In this document: one piece after another, positions 1 through 8,719 of the stretch
How positions within the stretch are numbered: position 1 is the stretch's first letter
How the letters are laid out: each line of letters begins with the position of its first letter
NCBI GenBank assembly: GCA_964545855.1
Contig: CAZJHD010000001.1
Location: 218,345-282,344, forward strand
Length of the DNA stretch: 64,000 nt
Direction: 5' to 3'
From: CAZJHD01 sp964545855
GTDB lineage: Bacteria > Planctomycetota > UBA1135 > JACQFD01
The notes under the pieces: model-generated
What the model saw: the letters and a program-made list of their open reading frames with translations, nothing else
Told to the model about the DNA's origin: nothing
Database searches by the model: none
Made by a program: the position numbers and the translations under genes

Positions 1-2
1 GA

Positions 3-2210
3 CTCGTCGAGCGATCGGAGCGCCTCCGTAGGCACATCGACGAATGTGTGCAGGGGGTGAACGGGCGGTCGGGAGATCGCGCGAGCTTCGACGCGCTCCA
101 CGCCCTGCTCGACCAGCAGGCCTATCGGCTCGCCCACTGGCGCACCGCGTTCCACGAGATCAACTACCGCCGATTCTTCGACGTGAACGGCCTCGCCAGC
201 GTGCGCATGGAGGCTCCGGAGGTCTTCGACGAGGCGCACGCGCTCCTCATGCGCCTCGTGTCCGAGGGGACGCTCACGGGAGTCCGCCTCGACCATGTGG
301 ACGGTCTCTACGATCCCGCCGACTACCTTCGCCGTCTTAGAGCTTCCGCCGCCGAGGCGAAGGGAGTCGTCGTCGCGGGGGAGGACGGCGAGCGCGCCGA
401 GCCGCCGCCGATCTGGGTCGTCGCCGAGAAGATCCTCTCGGGGAAGGAGAAGCTCTCGCGCGACTGGGCGCTCCACGGCACGACCGGCTACGACTTCTTG
501 AACGACCTGAACGGCCTCTTCCTCGACCGCTCGAATCAGCGCGAGCTGCACCGCTTCTACGCGCGATTCACCGGGCAGACGGAACGGTTCGTCGACGTGG
601 CCTACGCGAGCAAGCGCACCGTCAGCAAGACGACCCTCGCGAGCGAGCGGAACATCCTCGCGCACGCGTTGAACATCATCTCGGAGGGCGATCGCAGGTC
701 GCGCGACTTCACGCTCGACAGTCTCCAGGACATGCTCCAGGAGGTGGTGGCGTGCTTCCCCGTGTACCGGACCTACGTCGTGAAGGGCGAACCGTCTGAA
801 GCCGACACGCAGGTGCTCTCGGTCGCGATCGCGCGCGCGCGGGGCCGCAATCCGGAGATGGACGCGTCGATCTTCGAGTTCCTCCGCGACGTCATGCTCG
901 GCAACGCGCCGGAGGAATGCTCGCCGGAGGCGCGCGTGAGACGCTCCGAGTTCGCGGCGAAATTCCAGCAGTACACCGGGCCCGTCACGGCCAAGGGCCT
1001 CGAGGACACGGCGTTCTACCGATGGATCCCACTCCTCTCGGTGAACGAGGTGGGCGGCCACCCCGAGACCTTCGGTCGCTCCGTGGAGGAGTTCCACACG
1101 GCGAACCGGGAGCGAGGGAGCGTGTGGCCCCACGCGATGCTCTGCACCGCCACCCACGACACGAAGCGGGGAGAGGACGGGCGTGCGCGCCTGAACGTCC
1201 TGTCGGAGATCCCCGCGGAGTGGAGCCGCCAGGTGGGTCTCTGGGCGAGAACCAACGCGGCGAGCCGCACGCTCCTGGGCGAGACCTGGGCGCCCGACCG
1301 CAACGACGAGTACCTCCTGTACCAAGCCCTGATCGCGGCCTGGCCCTCGGGCGAAGGCGCCGAGGCCGCCGAGGGAGTCCTCGCGCGAACCACCGAGTAC
1401 GCGATGAAGGCGATGCGCGAGGCGAAGACCCACACGAGCTGGATCCAGCAGAACGCGTCCTACGAGCAGTCCGTCCAGGCATTCCTCGAGAGCATCCTCC
1501 TCGGCAAGCGCGCCGCTCGCTTCCTCGAGACGTTCCTGCCCTTCCTGCGGCGCGTCGCGCGGCTCGGCGCCGTGGGGACGCTCGCACAGGTCCTCCTGAA
1601 GACGATCGCCCCGGGTGTGCCCGATTTCTACCAGGGCTCGGAGCTCTGGGACCTCTCCCTCGTCGACCCCGACAACCGGCGGCCCGTCGACTTCGAGCGG
1701 CGCGTGCGGTGGCTCGCCGAGCTGGAGCCGCTCCTCGAAGCGGCGACACCGTCGGAACAGCGCGTCGAGGCGCTGCGTGGCCTCACGGAGACCTGGGAGG
1801 ACGGACGGCTGAAGCTCCTCGTGACGGCAGCCTCGCTTCGGCTTCGCAAGGCGGAGCGCGCCCTCTTCCTCGACGGCGAGTACGTGCCGCTGGAGGTGCG
1901 TGGGGCGCACGCCGACCACGTCGTCGCGGCTGCCCGACGCGGCGGCGGTCGCACCGTCGTCGCCGTCGCGCCGCGTCTCTGCGCGCACCTCGCGGGGGGG
2001 CGCTGGCCGCTCGGCGCGGAGGCCTGGGGCGATACGCGCATCATCCTTCCGTGGAGCGGAGCCGCCGACGAGCCGCTCACCGATCGCTGGACCGGCGTCG
2101 TGCATCGGGCTCGGGGAGCGGCGGCCGAAGCGCCGGAGGGGATCGCCCACCTCGCCGTCGGCGATCTCCTCTCCGTCGTCCCCGTCGCGCTGCTCTCCAG
2201 CGGACGTTGA
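3..2210 (+). CDS. treY: Malto-oligosyltrehalose synthase, 5'-truncated by window edge
   Basis: This enzyme isomerises the reducing-end glucose of maltodextrins to an alpha,alpha-1,1 linkage, the first step of the TreY/TreZ trehalose pathway in the cytoplasm. The frame is open to the window edge, so the gene starts upstream; the GTG at 48 is internal. About 735 residues are visible and the family is usually 850-1000. Seen: the EINYRRFFDVN block, RLDHVDGLYDP with the presumed nucleophile Asp at 291-293, VAEKIL with the presumed acid/base Glu at 426-428, the ATHDTKR block, and PGVPDFYQGSE near the C terminus. These belong to GH13 subfamily 26. A treZ partner would be expected outside the window. 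Family assignment is very secure. Confidence 0.95.
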   Translation, partial: LVERSERLRRHIDECVQGVNGRSGDRASFDALHALLDQQAYRLAHWRTAFHEINYRRFFDVNGLASVRMEAPEVFDEAHALLMRLVSEGTLTGVRLDHVDGLYDPADYLRRLRASAAEAKGVVVAGEDGERAEPPPIWVVAEKILSGKEKLSRDWALHGTTGYDFLNDLNGLFLDRSNQRELHRFYARFTGQTERFVDVAYASKRTVSKTTLASERNILAHALNIISEGDRRSRDFTLDSLQDMLQEVVACFPVYRTYVVKGEPSEADTQVLSVAIARARGRNPEMDASIFEFLRDVMLGNAPEECSPEARVRRSEFAAKFQQYTGPVTAKGLEDTAFYRWIPLLSVNEVGGHPETFGRSVEEFHTANRERGSVWPHAMLCTATHDTKRGEDGRARLNVLSEIPAEWSRQVGLWARTNAASRTLLGETWAPDRNDEYLLYQALIAAWPSGEGAEAAEGVLARTTEYAMKAMREAKTHTSWIQQNASYEQSVQAFLESILLGKRAARFLETFLPFLRRVARLGAVGTLAQVLLKTIAPGVPDFYQGSELWDLSLVDPDNRRPVDFERRVRWLAELEPLLEAATPSEQRVEALRGLTETWEDGRLKLLVTAASLRLRKAERALFLDGEYVPLEVRGAHADHVVAAARRGGGRTVVAVAPRLCAHLAGGRWPLGAEAWGDTRIILPWSGAADEPLTDRWTGVVHRARGAAAEAPEGIAHLAVGDLLSVVPVALLSSGR

Positions 2211-2286
2211 GGGCACGCGGAGCCGCGGGCTCGGAGGACGGGCCCGGAACGCTCCTTGCCTCTCGTCGCCGCCCGCCTCCTCGGGT

Positions 2287-2299
2287 GAACGAAACGTTC
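2287..2299. promoter_or_regulatory. Short inverted repeat upstream of DUF883-like gene
   Basis: GAACG-AAA-CGTTC is a perfect 5-bp inverted repeat lying about 70 bp before the next start codon. It resembles an operator in placement only. The spacing does not match the Gram-positive LexA box, so no regulator is assigned. Confidence 0.2.
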
Positions 2300-2367
2300 G
2301 CTCGGGAGGGGAATTCCGCCGCAGGATCTTCTCGACGGGGCGCACCGATCGCCCCGAGGTATCCCCC

Positions 2368-2751
2368 ATGGACGACTCCAAGGAATCGAACGAACCGAAT
2401 CACGACCAGGCCGATCCCTGCCCGGGGATCTCGGAAGACCTCCGGCGCGCGGCTTCGAAGCTGGCGGACGGGCTGAAGGACCTCGGGAGCGCGGCGCGCC
2501 GCGCGGCCCGGGAGTCCTTCGCGACACGGGGCGTGCGGAGCGCGTCGGACGAGAAGAGCGAGAAGGCCGACGCGAGCGCGAAGGACGAGTGGAACCGCAA
2601 GGACGAGCCGCCGCCCGCGGGCGATTCCTGCTCGGGAACACCGGGCGGCCGCAAGCAACGTTTCGAGCGCACCGTCCGCGAACATCCGGTCGGCGCCGTT
2701 CTCCTCGCCGCCGCCGCGGGGTTCCTCCTCGCGGGGATCCTCCGGCGCTGA
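2368..2751 (+). CDS. DUF883/ElaB-like tail-anchored membrane protein
   Basis: A 127-residue protein. The first ~100 residues are acidic, charged and predicted soluble and helical, with a stretch of alternating Ala, Lys, Arg and Asp. The end is one hydrophobic helix, HPVGAVLLAAAAGFLLAG, closed by LRR. This layout (helical body, 'HP' turn, glycine-rich C-terminal anchor ending in Arg-Arg) is that of the ElaB/YqjD/DUF883 group, which in E. coli are inner-membrane ribosome-associated proteins. The ATG at 2368 was chosen because the sequence before it in the same frame is Arg/Ser/Pro-rich, like off-frame translation. The function here is not known. Confidence 0.6.
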   Translation: MDDSKESNEPNHDQADPCPGISEDLRRAASKLADGLKDLGSAARRAARESFATRGVRSASDEKSEKADASAKDEWNRKDEPPPAGDSCSGTPGGRKQRFERTVREHPVGAVLLAAAAGFLLAGILRR

Positions 2752-2840
2752 GCGGCGATCCGTCGCGCGGGTCCGACTTCGGGCCCGCGCGCACCTCGAC
2801 GTGCCGGGGCGAGGCCTTCGGGTAGATTCCGGGCGCTTCC

Positions 2841-4223
2841 ATGAGCGCCCCGTCCCCGGCCGGCCAGCTCCAGCGACGGCTCGGCGCGTGGAGCGCCGTG
2901 GCGATCACCGTCGGCGCCGTGATCGGCTCGGGAATCTTCCTGAAGCCGCTCCCCATCGCGCAGGCGCTCCCGAGCGAGGCCTGGATCTTCTCCGTCTGGA
3001 TCCTCCTCGGCGGAGTCTGCCTCTGCGGCGCCCTCGCCTACGCGGAGCTCGGCGCCATGCTGCCGGAGGCGGGCGGGCAATACGCCTTCCTCCGGGAGGG
3101 CTGGGGGAGGCTCCCGGCCTTCCTCTACGGCTGGTGCTTCTTCTGGGTGATCAACAGCGGGACCCTCGCGGCGCTCGCCGTCGCCTTCGCCGACAATCTC
3201 CTCCCGCTCCTCGGCGTCGCACCGGAGCAGCGCGAGAACGCCTCCGTGACGCTCGCCGCGGCGATGATCGTCGCTCTCGCCGCCGTGAATCACTTCGGCG
3301 TCCAGTGGGGAGCGCTCCTCCAGAACGTGTCGACGCTCGCGAAGCTCGGGGCGCTGGGCGCGATCGCGGCGGGGGGCTTCCTCCTCGCGGGGGCCGCCGC
3401 GCCGGAGACCGCGGCCGCGGGAGCCGCGAGCGGTGCGGACTCGGCATCGCCGTCGCTCGCGACGGGTCTCGTCGTCGCCTCCGTCGCGATCTTCTGGGCC
3501 TACGAGGGCTGGTACCAGCTCCCCTTCAACGCGGCGGAGCTGAAGCGGCCGGAGCGCGACCTGCCCCGTGGTCTCGTCCTCGGGATCCTCATCCTCGTCG
3601 CGGTCTACCTCCTCGTGAACGCGGTCTACTTGCGCGTTCTGCCGCTCGCGGAGATGAAGGCCCTCGGCGCCGGCGAGGCCGTCGAGGTGCCGCGCCGCAC
3701 GGTCGCCGCCATCTTCGGCGCCGGAGCGAGCGGAGGTCTCTCGGCCCTGATCGCGCTCTCGGTCCTGGGCGCCGCGAATCCGAATCTCCTCTCGTCGCCG
3801 CGGGCCTTCTACGCGATGGCGCAGGACGGCCTCTGCCCTCATCGCTTGACGCGCGTGCATCCTCGGTGGGGGACGCCCACCTGGGCGATCGGCACCCAGG
3901 CCGCCTGCGCCCTCGCGCAGGTGGTCGTGCTGAAGACCTTCGACGACCTCACGGCCTACGTGGTCTTCGTCTCGCTCGTCTTCTATGCCCTCACGGTCGC
4001 CGCCGTGTGGAGGCTGCGGCGCTCGGCGCCCGACCGCCCGCGCCCCTTCCGATGCATCGGCTATCCGATCACGCCCGCGATCTTCGTCGTCGTCGTGGGC
4101 GTCGTCGTCGTGAGCGTGCTCGCCGAGGAGACCGAGCGACGCAACGCTCTCATCGGTCTCGGCATCCTCGCGGCCGGATTCCCGGCCTACCTGCTGGTGC
4201 GGCGCGCCGCGCCTACTCGATGA
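2841..4223 (+). CDS. APC-superfamily amino acid permease
   Basis: A 460-residue polytopic protein with about 12 hydrophobic segments. The start carries the APC signature ITVGAVIGSGIF, the unwound TM1 region that contacts the amino acid backbone; 'YAELGAMLPEAGGQY' follows in TM2. Together they suggest the LAT/basic amino acid/GABA type of transporter, importing or exchanging an amino acid across the inner membrane. Substrate cannot be told from sequence. The first 12 residues are hydrophilic, as expected for a cytoplasmic N terminus. The last 11 bases overlap the end of the convergent M24 peptidase gene. A peptidase/permease pairing is suggestive, but they are on opposite strands. Confidence 0.88.
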   Translation: MSAPSPAGQLQRRLGAWSAVAITVGAVIGSGIFLKPLPIAQALPSEAWIFSVWILLGGVCLCGALAYAELGAMLPEAGGQYAFLREGWGRLPAFLYGWCFFWVINSGTLAALAVAFADNLLPLLGVAPEQRENASVTLAAAMIVALAAVNHFGVQWGALLQNVSTLAKLGALGAIAAGGFLLAGAAAPETAAAGAASGADSASPSLATGLVVASVAIFWAYEGWYQLPFNAAELKRPERDLPRGLVLGILILVAVYLLVNAVYLRVLPLAEMKALGAGEAVEVPRRTVAAIFGAGASGGLSALIALSVLGAANPNLLSSPRAFYAMAQDGLCPHRLTRVHPRWGTPTWAIGTQAACALAQVVVLKTFDDLTAYVVFVSLVFYALTVAAVWRLRRSAPDRPRPFRCIGYPITPAIFVVVVGVVVVSVLAEETERRNALIGLGILAAGFPAYLLVRRAAPTR

Positions 4224-5562
4224 CGTGCCATCGGGTCTGCCGCCCCGCGAGGTAGCGGACTACCTCGCCGTCGAACCACGCGCTCTGCTCGAGGGCGATC
4301 TGCACCGCCTGGCCGTCCCATTCGGGGACGTCCACGCGCACGTTCCCCTCGATGGCATAGCCGGTCCACGCCGCGAGCGGCCAGTCACCGCGCACGGGAG
4401 TCGGCCCCTGCTCGTCCCACATGCCGATGGTCGGCCCGGCGGCGTGGCCGTGGAATCCGAGGGGATGGGTGTAGACGCTGCAGCGGATCCCCGCCTTCTC
4501 GGCGGCGGCGCGCGTCGCCGCGAGGATCTCGTTCCCCGTGCGGCCCGTGCGGAACTCGGCCGTGAGCAGGTCTTGCCACCGGTTCCCGACGGCGAGGGCG
4601 TTCCGGAGCCCCTCGGGCACCTCCGTCTCGCCGGCGCGGAGCACGTAGCCCATCTCCTGGGTGTCCGTCGCGAGCCGGAAGAGCCGGAGACCCACGTCGC
4701 AATGGAGCACGTCGCCGCGCTGGATCGTTCCGGGTCCGCCGAGGAAGGGCGCGCTCTCCTCGACCGTCCCGCGCCGCTGGATCTCCACGTGGGGATGGAA
4801 CCAGGGCGCCACGTGGCGCGCCTCGAACTGCTCGCGGATCCACCACTCCACGTCCTGCGTGGTCGTCGCGCCGGGCGTCACGACGCGGCTCGAGAACGCC
4901 TGCGACACGACGCCGCGCGCGATGGCGACGGCGTGCTTCCAGAGATCCACCTCCTCGGGCGTGCGCGTCTCGAGCCAGCGGATGCAGAGCTTCTCGGCGC
5001 TGGTCACGCGGCTCCGCAGCTCGGGCACGAGCGACTCCAGCAGACGGTCGCGCAGACCCGACGAGAGCCCGTCGCCGAAGGCCCACGAGCGGCTCGTGTC
5101 GATGCCGATCCGCTTCGGGTCGCGCTCGGCGATGACGCGCGCGAGCTGGGCCCACTGGGCGTCGTCGCTGCCGCCTTCCCATGCGGCGGCGTAGAGATCG
5201 CCGAGGGGATACCGCGACACCGTGAGCCGCTCCACGCCCTTCTCGGGGCCACGGTCGAAGAAGACGAGCATGGTCGTGCGACGCGCCGAGAAGACCGGCT
5301 CGGGCACGAGCGTGAGGTAGACCGGATCCTCCGCGTACTCGCGGTTCAGCACGATCCAGAGATCGATTCCCGTCTCGCGCATCAGGCGCGGCAGCAGCGT
5401 GTCGAGGCGCTGGCGCAGCACGCGGTTCACGACCTCGACGCGGTCGCGCAGGGCGGGGACCGCCGGGGGCTCAGCGATCACGCGCCCGCCGTCGTCGGAG
5501 GCGGCCGGCGCGAGGGCGAGGAGCGCGAGGGGCACGAAGGCGAAAGGGCTTCGGTCGGTCAT
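4213..5562 (-). CDS. Exported M24-family metallopeptidase (Xaa-Pro aminopeptidase-like)
   Basis: A 449-residue protein with a signal peptide (hydrophobic FAFVPLALLALAPAAS after MTDRSP). The C-terminal half has the pita-bread metal ligands: the Asp pair in CDVGLRLFRLATD, a His in GFHGHAAGP, and the two Glu in AIEGNVRVDVPE and ALEQSAW. A creatinase-like N-terminal domain precedes it. The expected reaction is removal of an N-terminal residue before proline, here in the periplasm; prolidase or an inactive relative are alternatives. The ATG at 5562 was chosen over that at 5583 because the seven extra codons lie wholly inside repeat element A, and the signal peptide fits 5562. Confidence 0.82.
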   Translation of the reverse strand: MTDRSPFAFVPLALLALAPAASDDGGRVIAEPPAVPALRDRVEVVNRVLRQRLDTLLPRLMRETGIDLWIVLNREYAEDPVYLTLVPEPVFSARRTTMLVFFDRGPEKGVERLTVSRYPLGDLYAAAWEGGSDDAQWAQLARVIAERDPKRIGIDTSRSWAFGDGLSSGLRDRLLESLVPELRSRVTSAEKLCIRWLETRTPEEVDLWKHAVAIARGVVSQAFSSRVVTPGATTTQDVEWWIREQFEARHVAPWFHPHVEIQRRGTVEESAPFLGGPGTIQRGDVLHCDVGLRLFRLATDTQEMGYVLRAGETEVPEGLRNALAVGNRWQDLLTAEFRTGRTGNEILAATRAAAEKAGIRCSVYTHPLGFHGHAAGPTIGMWDEQGPTPVRGDWPLAAWTGYAIEGNVRVDVPEWDGQAVQIALEQSAWFDGEVVRYLAGRQTRWHVIE

Positions 5563-5567
5563 GGGGA

Positions 5568-5644
5568 TCTGGCTCCGAATCATTCACGAGCCCGGGGGAG
5601 CGTGGGGCGCCCCCCCGGCGGCGTGCACCAATTCGGGGCCAGTA
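5568..5644 (+). repeat. Dispersed inverted-repeat element, copy A
   Basis: About 77 bp. The left end TCTGGCTCCGAATCA and right end ATTCGGGGCCAGTA are imperfect inverted repeats enclosing a GC-rich core with a G-run/C-run that could form its own hairpin. The left third (TCCGAATCATTCAC or its close variant) and the right end (GTGCAC..ATTCGGGGCCAGT) match copy B read on the minus strand. The element fills the divergent gap between the M24 peptidase and the haem-protein gene. No clear flanking duplication is visible. Confidence 0.75.
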
Positions 5645-5687
5645 TCGCCGCATGCGTAGGATCTCGGTCCGCTCTCCACACCGCGCC

Positions 5688-8642
5688 ATGCATCCATCGC
5701 ACTCCGTCCTCGCCCGCACGCTCTCCTGCGCCGCGCTGCTCCTCGGGGCGGCTCCGCGACCGCCGCAGGACGCGCCCGTCTTCGAGCCGCTGCCGGGGTT
5801 CCACGTCGAGACCGTGGCTGGCGGCCTCGGCTCGCTGGTGGCGATCGCTCTCGACGAGAGCGGGCGGCTCTTCGCGTCCGTCGAAGCGGGACCGGTCCTC
5901 CGGCTCGTCGACGGCGATGGCGACGGGCGCTTCGAGACGGCCGAGCCGTGGCTCCGCTCCGTCACCGATTGCCAGGGCCTCCACGCCGAGGGCTCGACGC
6001 TCTTCGCCGTCGGCCAGGGCCCCGAGGGACAGGGGCTCTACCGCGTCGTGGAGCAGGAGGACGGCACGGCCGGCGCGCCCGTCCTTCTGGGCCACATCGA
6101 CGGCAAGGGGGGCGAGCACGGGCCGCACGCGGTCGTGCCGGGTCCCGACGGCCGCCTGTTCGTCGTGATCGGGAACCACGTCCGCCTGCGCGAGCCGGTC
6201 TCCGAGGCATCGCCCTACCGCATCGCCCAGGAGGGGAGCCTCCTGCCGCCCTTCGACGATCCGCTCGGCCACGCGGCGGGTCTGCGCGCGCCCGGGGGCG
6301 TCGTGCTCTCGGTCGACCGCGACGGGCGCGAGTGGCGCCTCGAGGCGGGCGGTCTCCGCAACGCCTACGACATCGCCTTCTCCTCGTCGGGAGACCTCTT
6401 CACGTTCGACAGCGACATGGAATGGGACGTGGGGCTCCCCTGGTACCGCCCCGTGCGCCTGCTCCACGTGGTGCCCGGCGGCGAGTACGGCTGGCGCACG
6501 GGATCGTCCAAGTGGCCCGACGATCTCCCCGACTCGCTGCCGGGAGCCGCCGATGTCGGGCGCGGCTCGCCGACGGGGCTCGTGACACACCCGGGCACCG
6601 GGTGGCCGAGCCGCTTCCGCGGCGCGATCCTCGGCGGCGACTGGTCGAAGGGGGAGATCCTCGCGTTCCACCTCGAGCCCGAGGGCGCGAGCTGGCGCGC
6701 GCGCACGGAGACGCTGCTGCGAGGGCGCCCCCTCAGCGTGACGGATCTCGTCGTCGAGCCCTCCGGGAGCCTGCTCTTCTCGACGGGCGGCCGCGGCGTG
6801 GCCGGCGGCATCTGGCGCCTCGTCCACGAGGGACCCGCGGGCGTCGCGCCCCTCCGGGCGCCGGAGGTCTCCAGGCTCCCGCGAATCGACCGGACGACGG
6901 AGCGCGCGGTGCTGCTCGCGTCCCTCGCGAGCCCGGACCGCTTCGTGCGCTTCCTCGCGGCGCGCGCCCTGGAACGGCGCGATCCGGCCGAGTGGGAGTC
7001 GGAGGCCGCCGCGCTCCCGAGCGCGCGCGCACGCGCCGAGGCGCTCGTCGCGCTCGCACGTCTCGGCGCGCGTTGCGAAGCCGACGTCGAGAGGCGGATC
7101 TCCGAGTCGTCGGCGCTCCTCGACGCGCCGCCCGACGGCGCGAGCCCGCCGGTGCGGGTCGTCGCGCTGCGCGCCCTCGAGCTCCTGCTCCTCGATCCGT
7201 CGGCACCCGCGCGTGCTTCGTGCGCCTCCCTCGGCGCGCGGCTCCTCCGCCTCTACCCCACGGGTGAGAGCGCGACGGACCGGCTGCTCGTCCAGGCGAT
7301 CGCCTTCCTCGCGCCGCAGGGAGCGATCGGCGTGCTCCTCGATGCGCTGGAGCGCTCGCCGTCCCGGACGGAGCAGATCCACCTCGCCTACGGGCTCCGC
7401 GCGATCGAGGCCGGGTGGACGCCGGAGGAGCGCGAACGCTTCTCCGCGTTCCTCGTGGGCTCCGTGCGCTGGCGCGGCGGCGAGAGCTTCGTCGGGTACC
7501 TCCTGAAGATCCTCGACGACTTCGCGCGGCGGCTCGACCCCGACGAGCGCGCCGCTCTCCTCGCGGCGGCGAGCGCGCCTGCGCGCGTCCCCACCTCCGT
7601 CTCCTCCGGGGCGCCGCGCGACTTCGACGCGACCCTCGCCTTCGTGGAGCGGGCCATCGACGCTCCGAGGCGCTCCGCCGCGGAAGGCGCCTTCGCCTTC
7701 GAGTCGGTCTGCGTGCGTTGCCATCGATTCGGCGACGCCGGCGGCCGCGTCGGCTCCGACCTCACGACCGTGGGTGCTCGTTTCTCCGTTCGCGATCTCG
7801 TGATCGCGACGCTCGACCCGTCGCGGCAGATCTCCGATCAGTACCGCGCGACCGACCTGTTCCTCCGCGAGGGAGGCTCGCGGTCCGGCATCCTCGTCTC
7901 CGAGGACGCGGACGCGATCGTGCTCCTCGGGAGCGACGGAGCCCGTTCGGTGGTGGCGGTCTCCGACGTGGAGGAGCGAAGGCCGTCGCCCATCTCGACG
8001 ATGCCGATGGGGCTCGTCGACGGATTCACCCTGGAGCAGGTGGCCGACCTCTTCGCCTACGTGCGCGCCGGACGCGCCGTGTCTCCGCCCGAGGCGTCGC
8101 TCGCGCGGCCGGCCTTCCCGCTCGTCCTCGACGACTCCGTCGAGGGCGACCGCGCCATCTGGAGGATCGAGCGTGGCGACGTCACCGGCGAGGTGCACGA
8201 CGGCGCGCGCGGAGAGAGGCTCCTCGCCTCCGGCGAACTCGCCGACGGCATCCTCGAGCTCGAGGTCCGGATCGACGGCGGAACGGGCGGTCTCCTCGTG
8301 CGCGTCCCTGGGGACGCGACGGAGGCCGGCGCGTCGCGCCGTGGAGTCCGCATCGGCGTCGGGGGCGACGACTGGGGCACGCTCTTCGACGCCGCGACGG
8401 GAGCGAGGCTGGCGCAGCCGAAGCGCGAGGTGTGGCGGTCCGTCGTCGACCTCGCCGGCTTCAACCATCTCCTCGTCGAGCTGCGCGGAGAGCGCATCGC
8501 GGTCGAGCTGAACGGCGCGCCGATGGTCTCCTTCGACGACGTCGGCGCGCCGCGCACGGGCCGCTTCGGCCTCGAGCTGTCGACGGGAGATTCCGGGTCC
8601 CTGCGCGTACGCAACGCGCGGATCCGGCCGATCGGACCCTGA
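5688..8642 (+). CDS. PVC-type propeller/HEAT/haem-binding CxxCH protein
   Basis: A large exported protein (984 residues from this ATG; another ATG 36 bases upstream is possible). A signal peptide is followed by a glucose/sorbosone-dehydrogenase-like beta-propeller (about 25-370), a helical HEAT-like stretch (about 390-640), a cytochrome-c-like domain with CVRCH from about residue 675, and a C-terminal concanavalin-like region (about 800-984). The block after the haem motif, with DLTTVGARFSVRDLV and DPSRQISDQY, is typical of the planctomycete haem-binding domain TIGR02603. Role: likely a periplasmic c-type oxidoreductase or carbohydrate-related protein; the substrate is unknown. This architecture is the best single taxonomic marker in the window. 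Confidence 0.88.
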   Translation: MHPSHSVLARTLSCAALLLGAAPRPPQDAPVFEPLPGFHVETVAGGLGSLVAIALDESGRLFASVEAGPVLRLVDGDGDGRFETAEPWLRSVTDCQGLHAEGSTLFAVGQGPEGQGLYRVVEQEDGTAGAPVLLGHIDGKGGEHGPHAVVPGPDGRLFVVIGNHVRLREPVSEASPYRIAQEGSLLPPFDDPLGHAAGLRAPGGVVLSVDRDGREWRLEAGGLRNAYDIAFSSSGDLFTFDSDMEWDVGLPWYRPVRLLHVVPGGEYGWRTGSSKWPDDLPDSLPGAADVGRGSPTGLVTHPGTGWPSRFRGAILGGDWSKGEILAFHLEPEGASWRARTETLLRGRPLSVTDLVVEPSGSLLFSTGGRGVAGGIWRLVHEGPAGVAPLRAPEVSRLPRIDRTTERAVLLASLASPDRFVRFLAARALERRDPAEWESEAAALPSARARAEALVALARLGARCEADVERRISESSALLDAPPDGASPPVRVVALRALELLLLDPSAPARASCASLGARLLRLYPTGESATDRLLVQAIAFLAPQGAIGVLLDALERSPSRTEQIHLAYGLRAIEAGWTPEERERFSAFLVGSVRWRGGESFVGYLLKILDDFARRLDPDERAALLAAASAPARVPTSVSSGAPRDFDATLAFVERAIDAPRRSAAEGAFAFESVCVRCHRFGDAGGRVGSDLTTVGARFSVRDLVIATLDPSRQISDQYRATDLFLREGGSRSGILVSEDADAIVLLGSDGARSVVAVSDVEERRPSPISTMPMGLVDGFTLEQVADLFAYVRAGRAVSPPEASLARPAFPLVLDDSVEGDRAIWRIERGDVTGEVHDGARGERLLASGELADGILELEVRIDGGTGGLLVRVPGDATEAGASRRGVRIGVGGDDWGTLFDAATGARLAQPKREVWRSVVDLAGFNHLLVELRGERIAVELNGAPMVSFDDVGAPRTGRFGLELSTGDSGSLRVRNARIRPIGP

Positions 8643-8719
8643 CGGCCCGCGCCCGACGGGGCCGCCGCCGGACCGGGTTCGAGGTCGACGCGAGTCCGAG
8701 CCTCGCGCATGCTGGTTGC

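Noticed and set aside
2287..2299. LexA box
   Set aside because: The spacing of GAAC and GTTC is 5 rather than 4, and no SOS gene follows.
5563..5583. Earlier ATG of the M24 peptidase
   Set aside because: The extra residues are encoded by the right-hand part of repeat copy A and would precede the signal peptide unusually.
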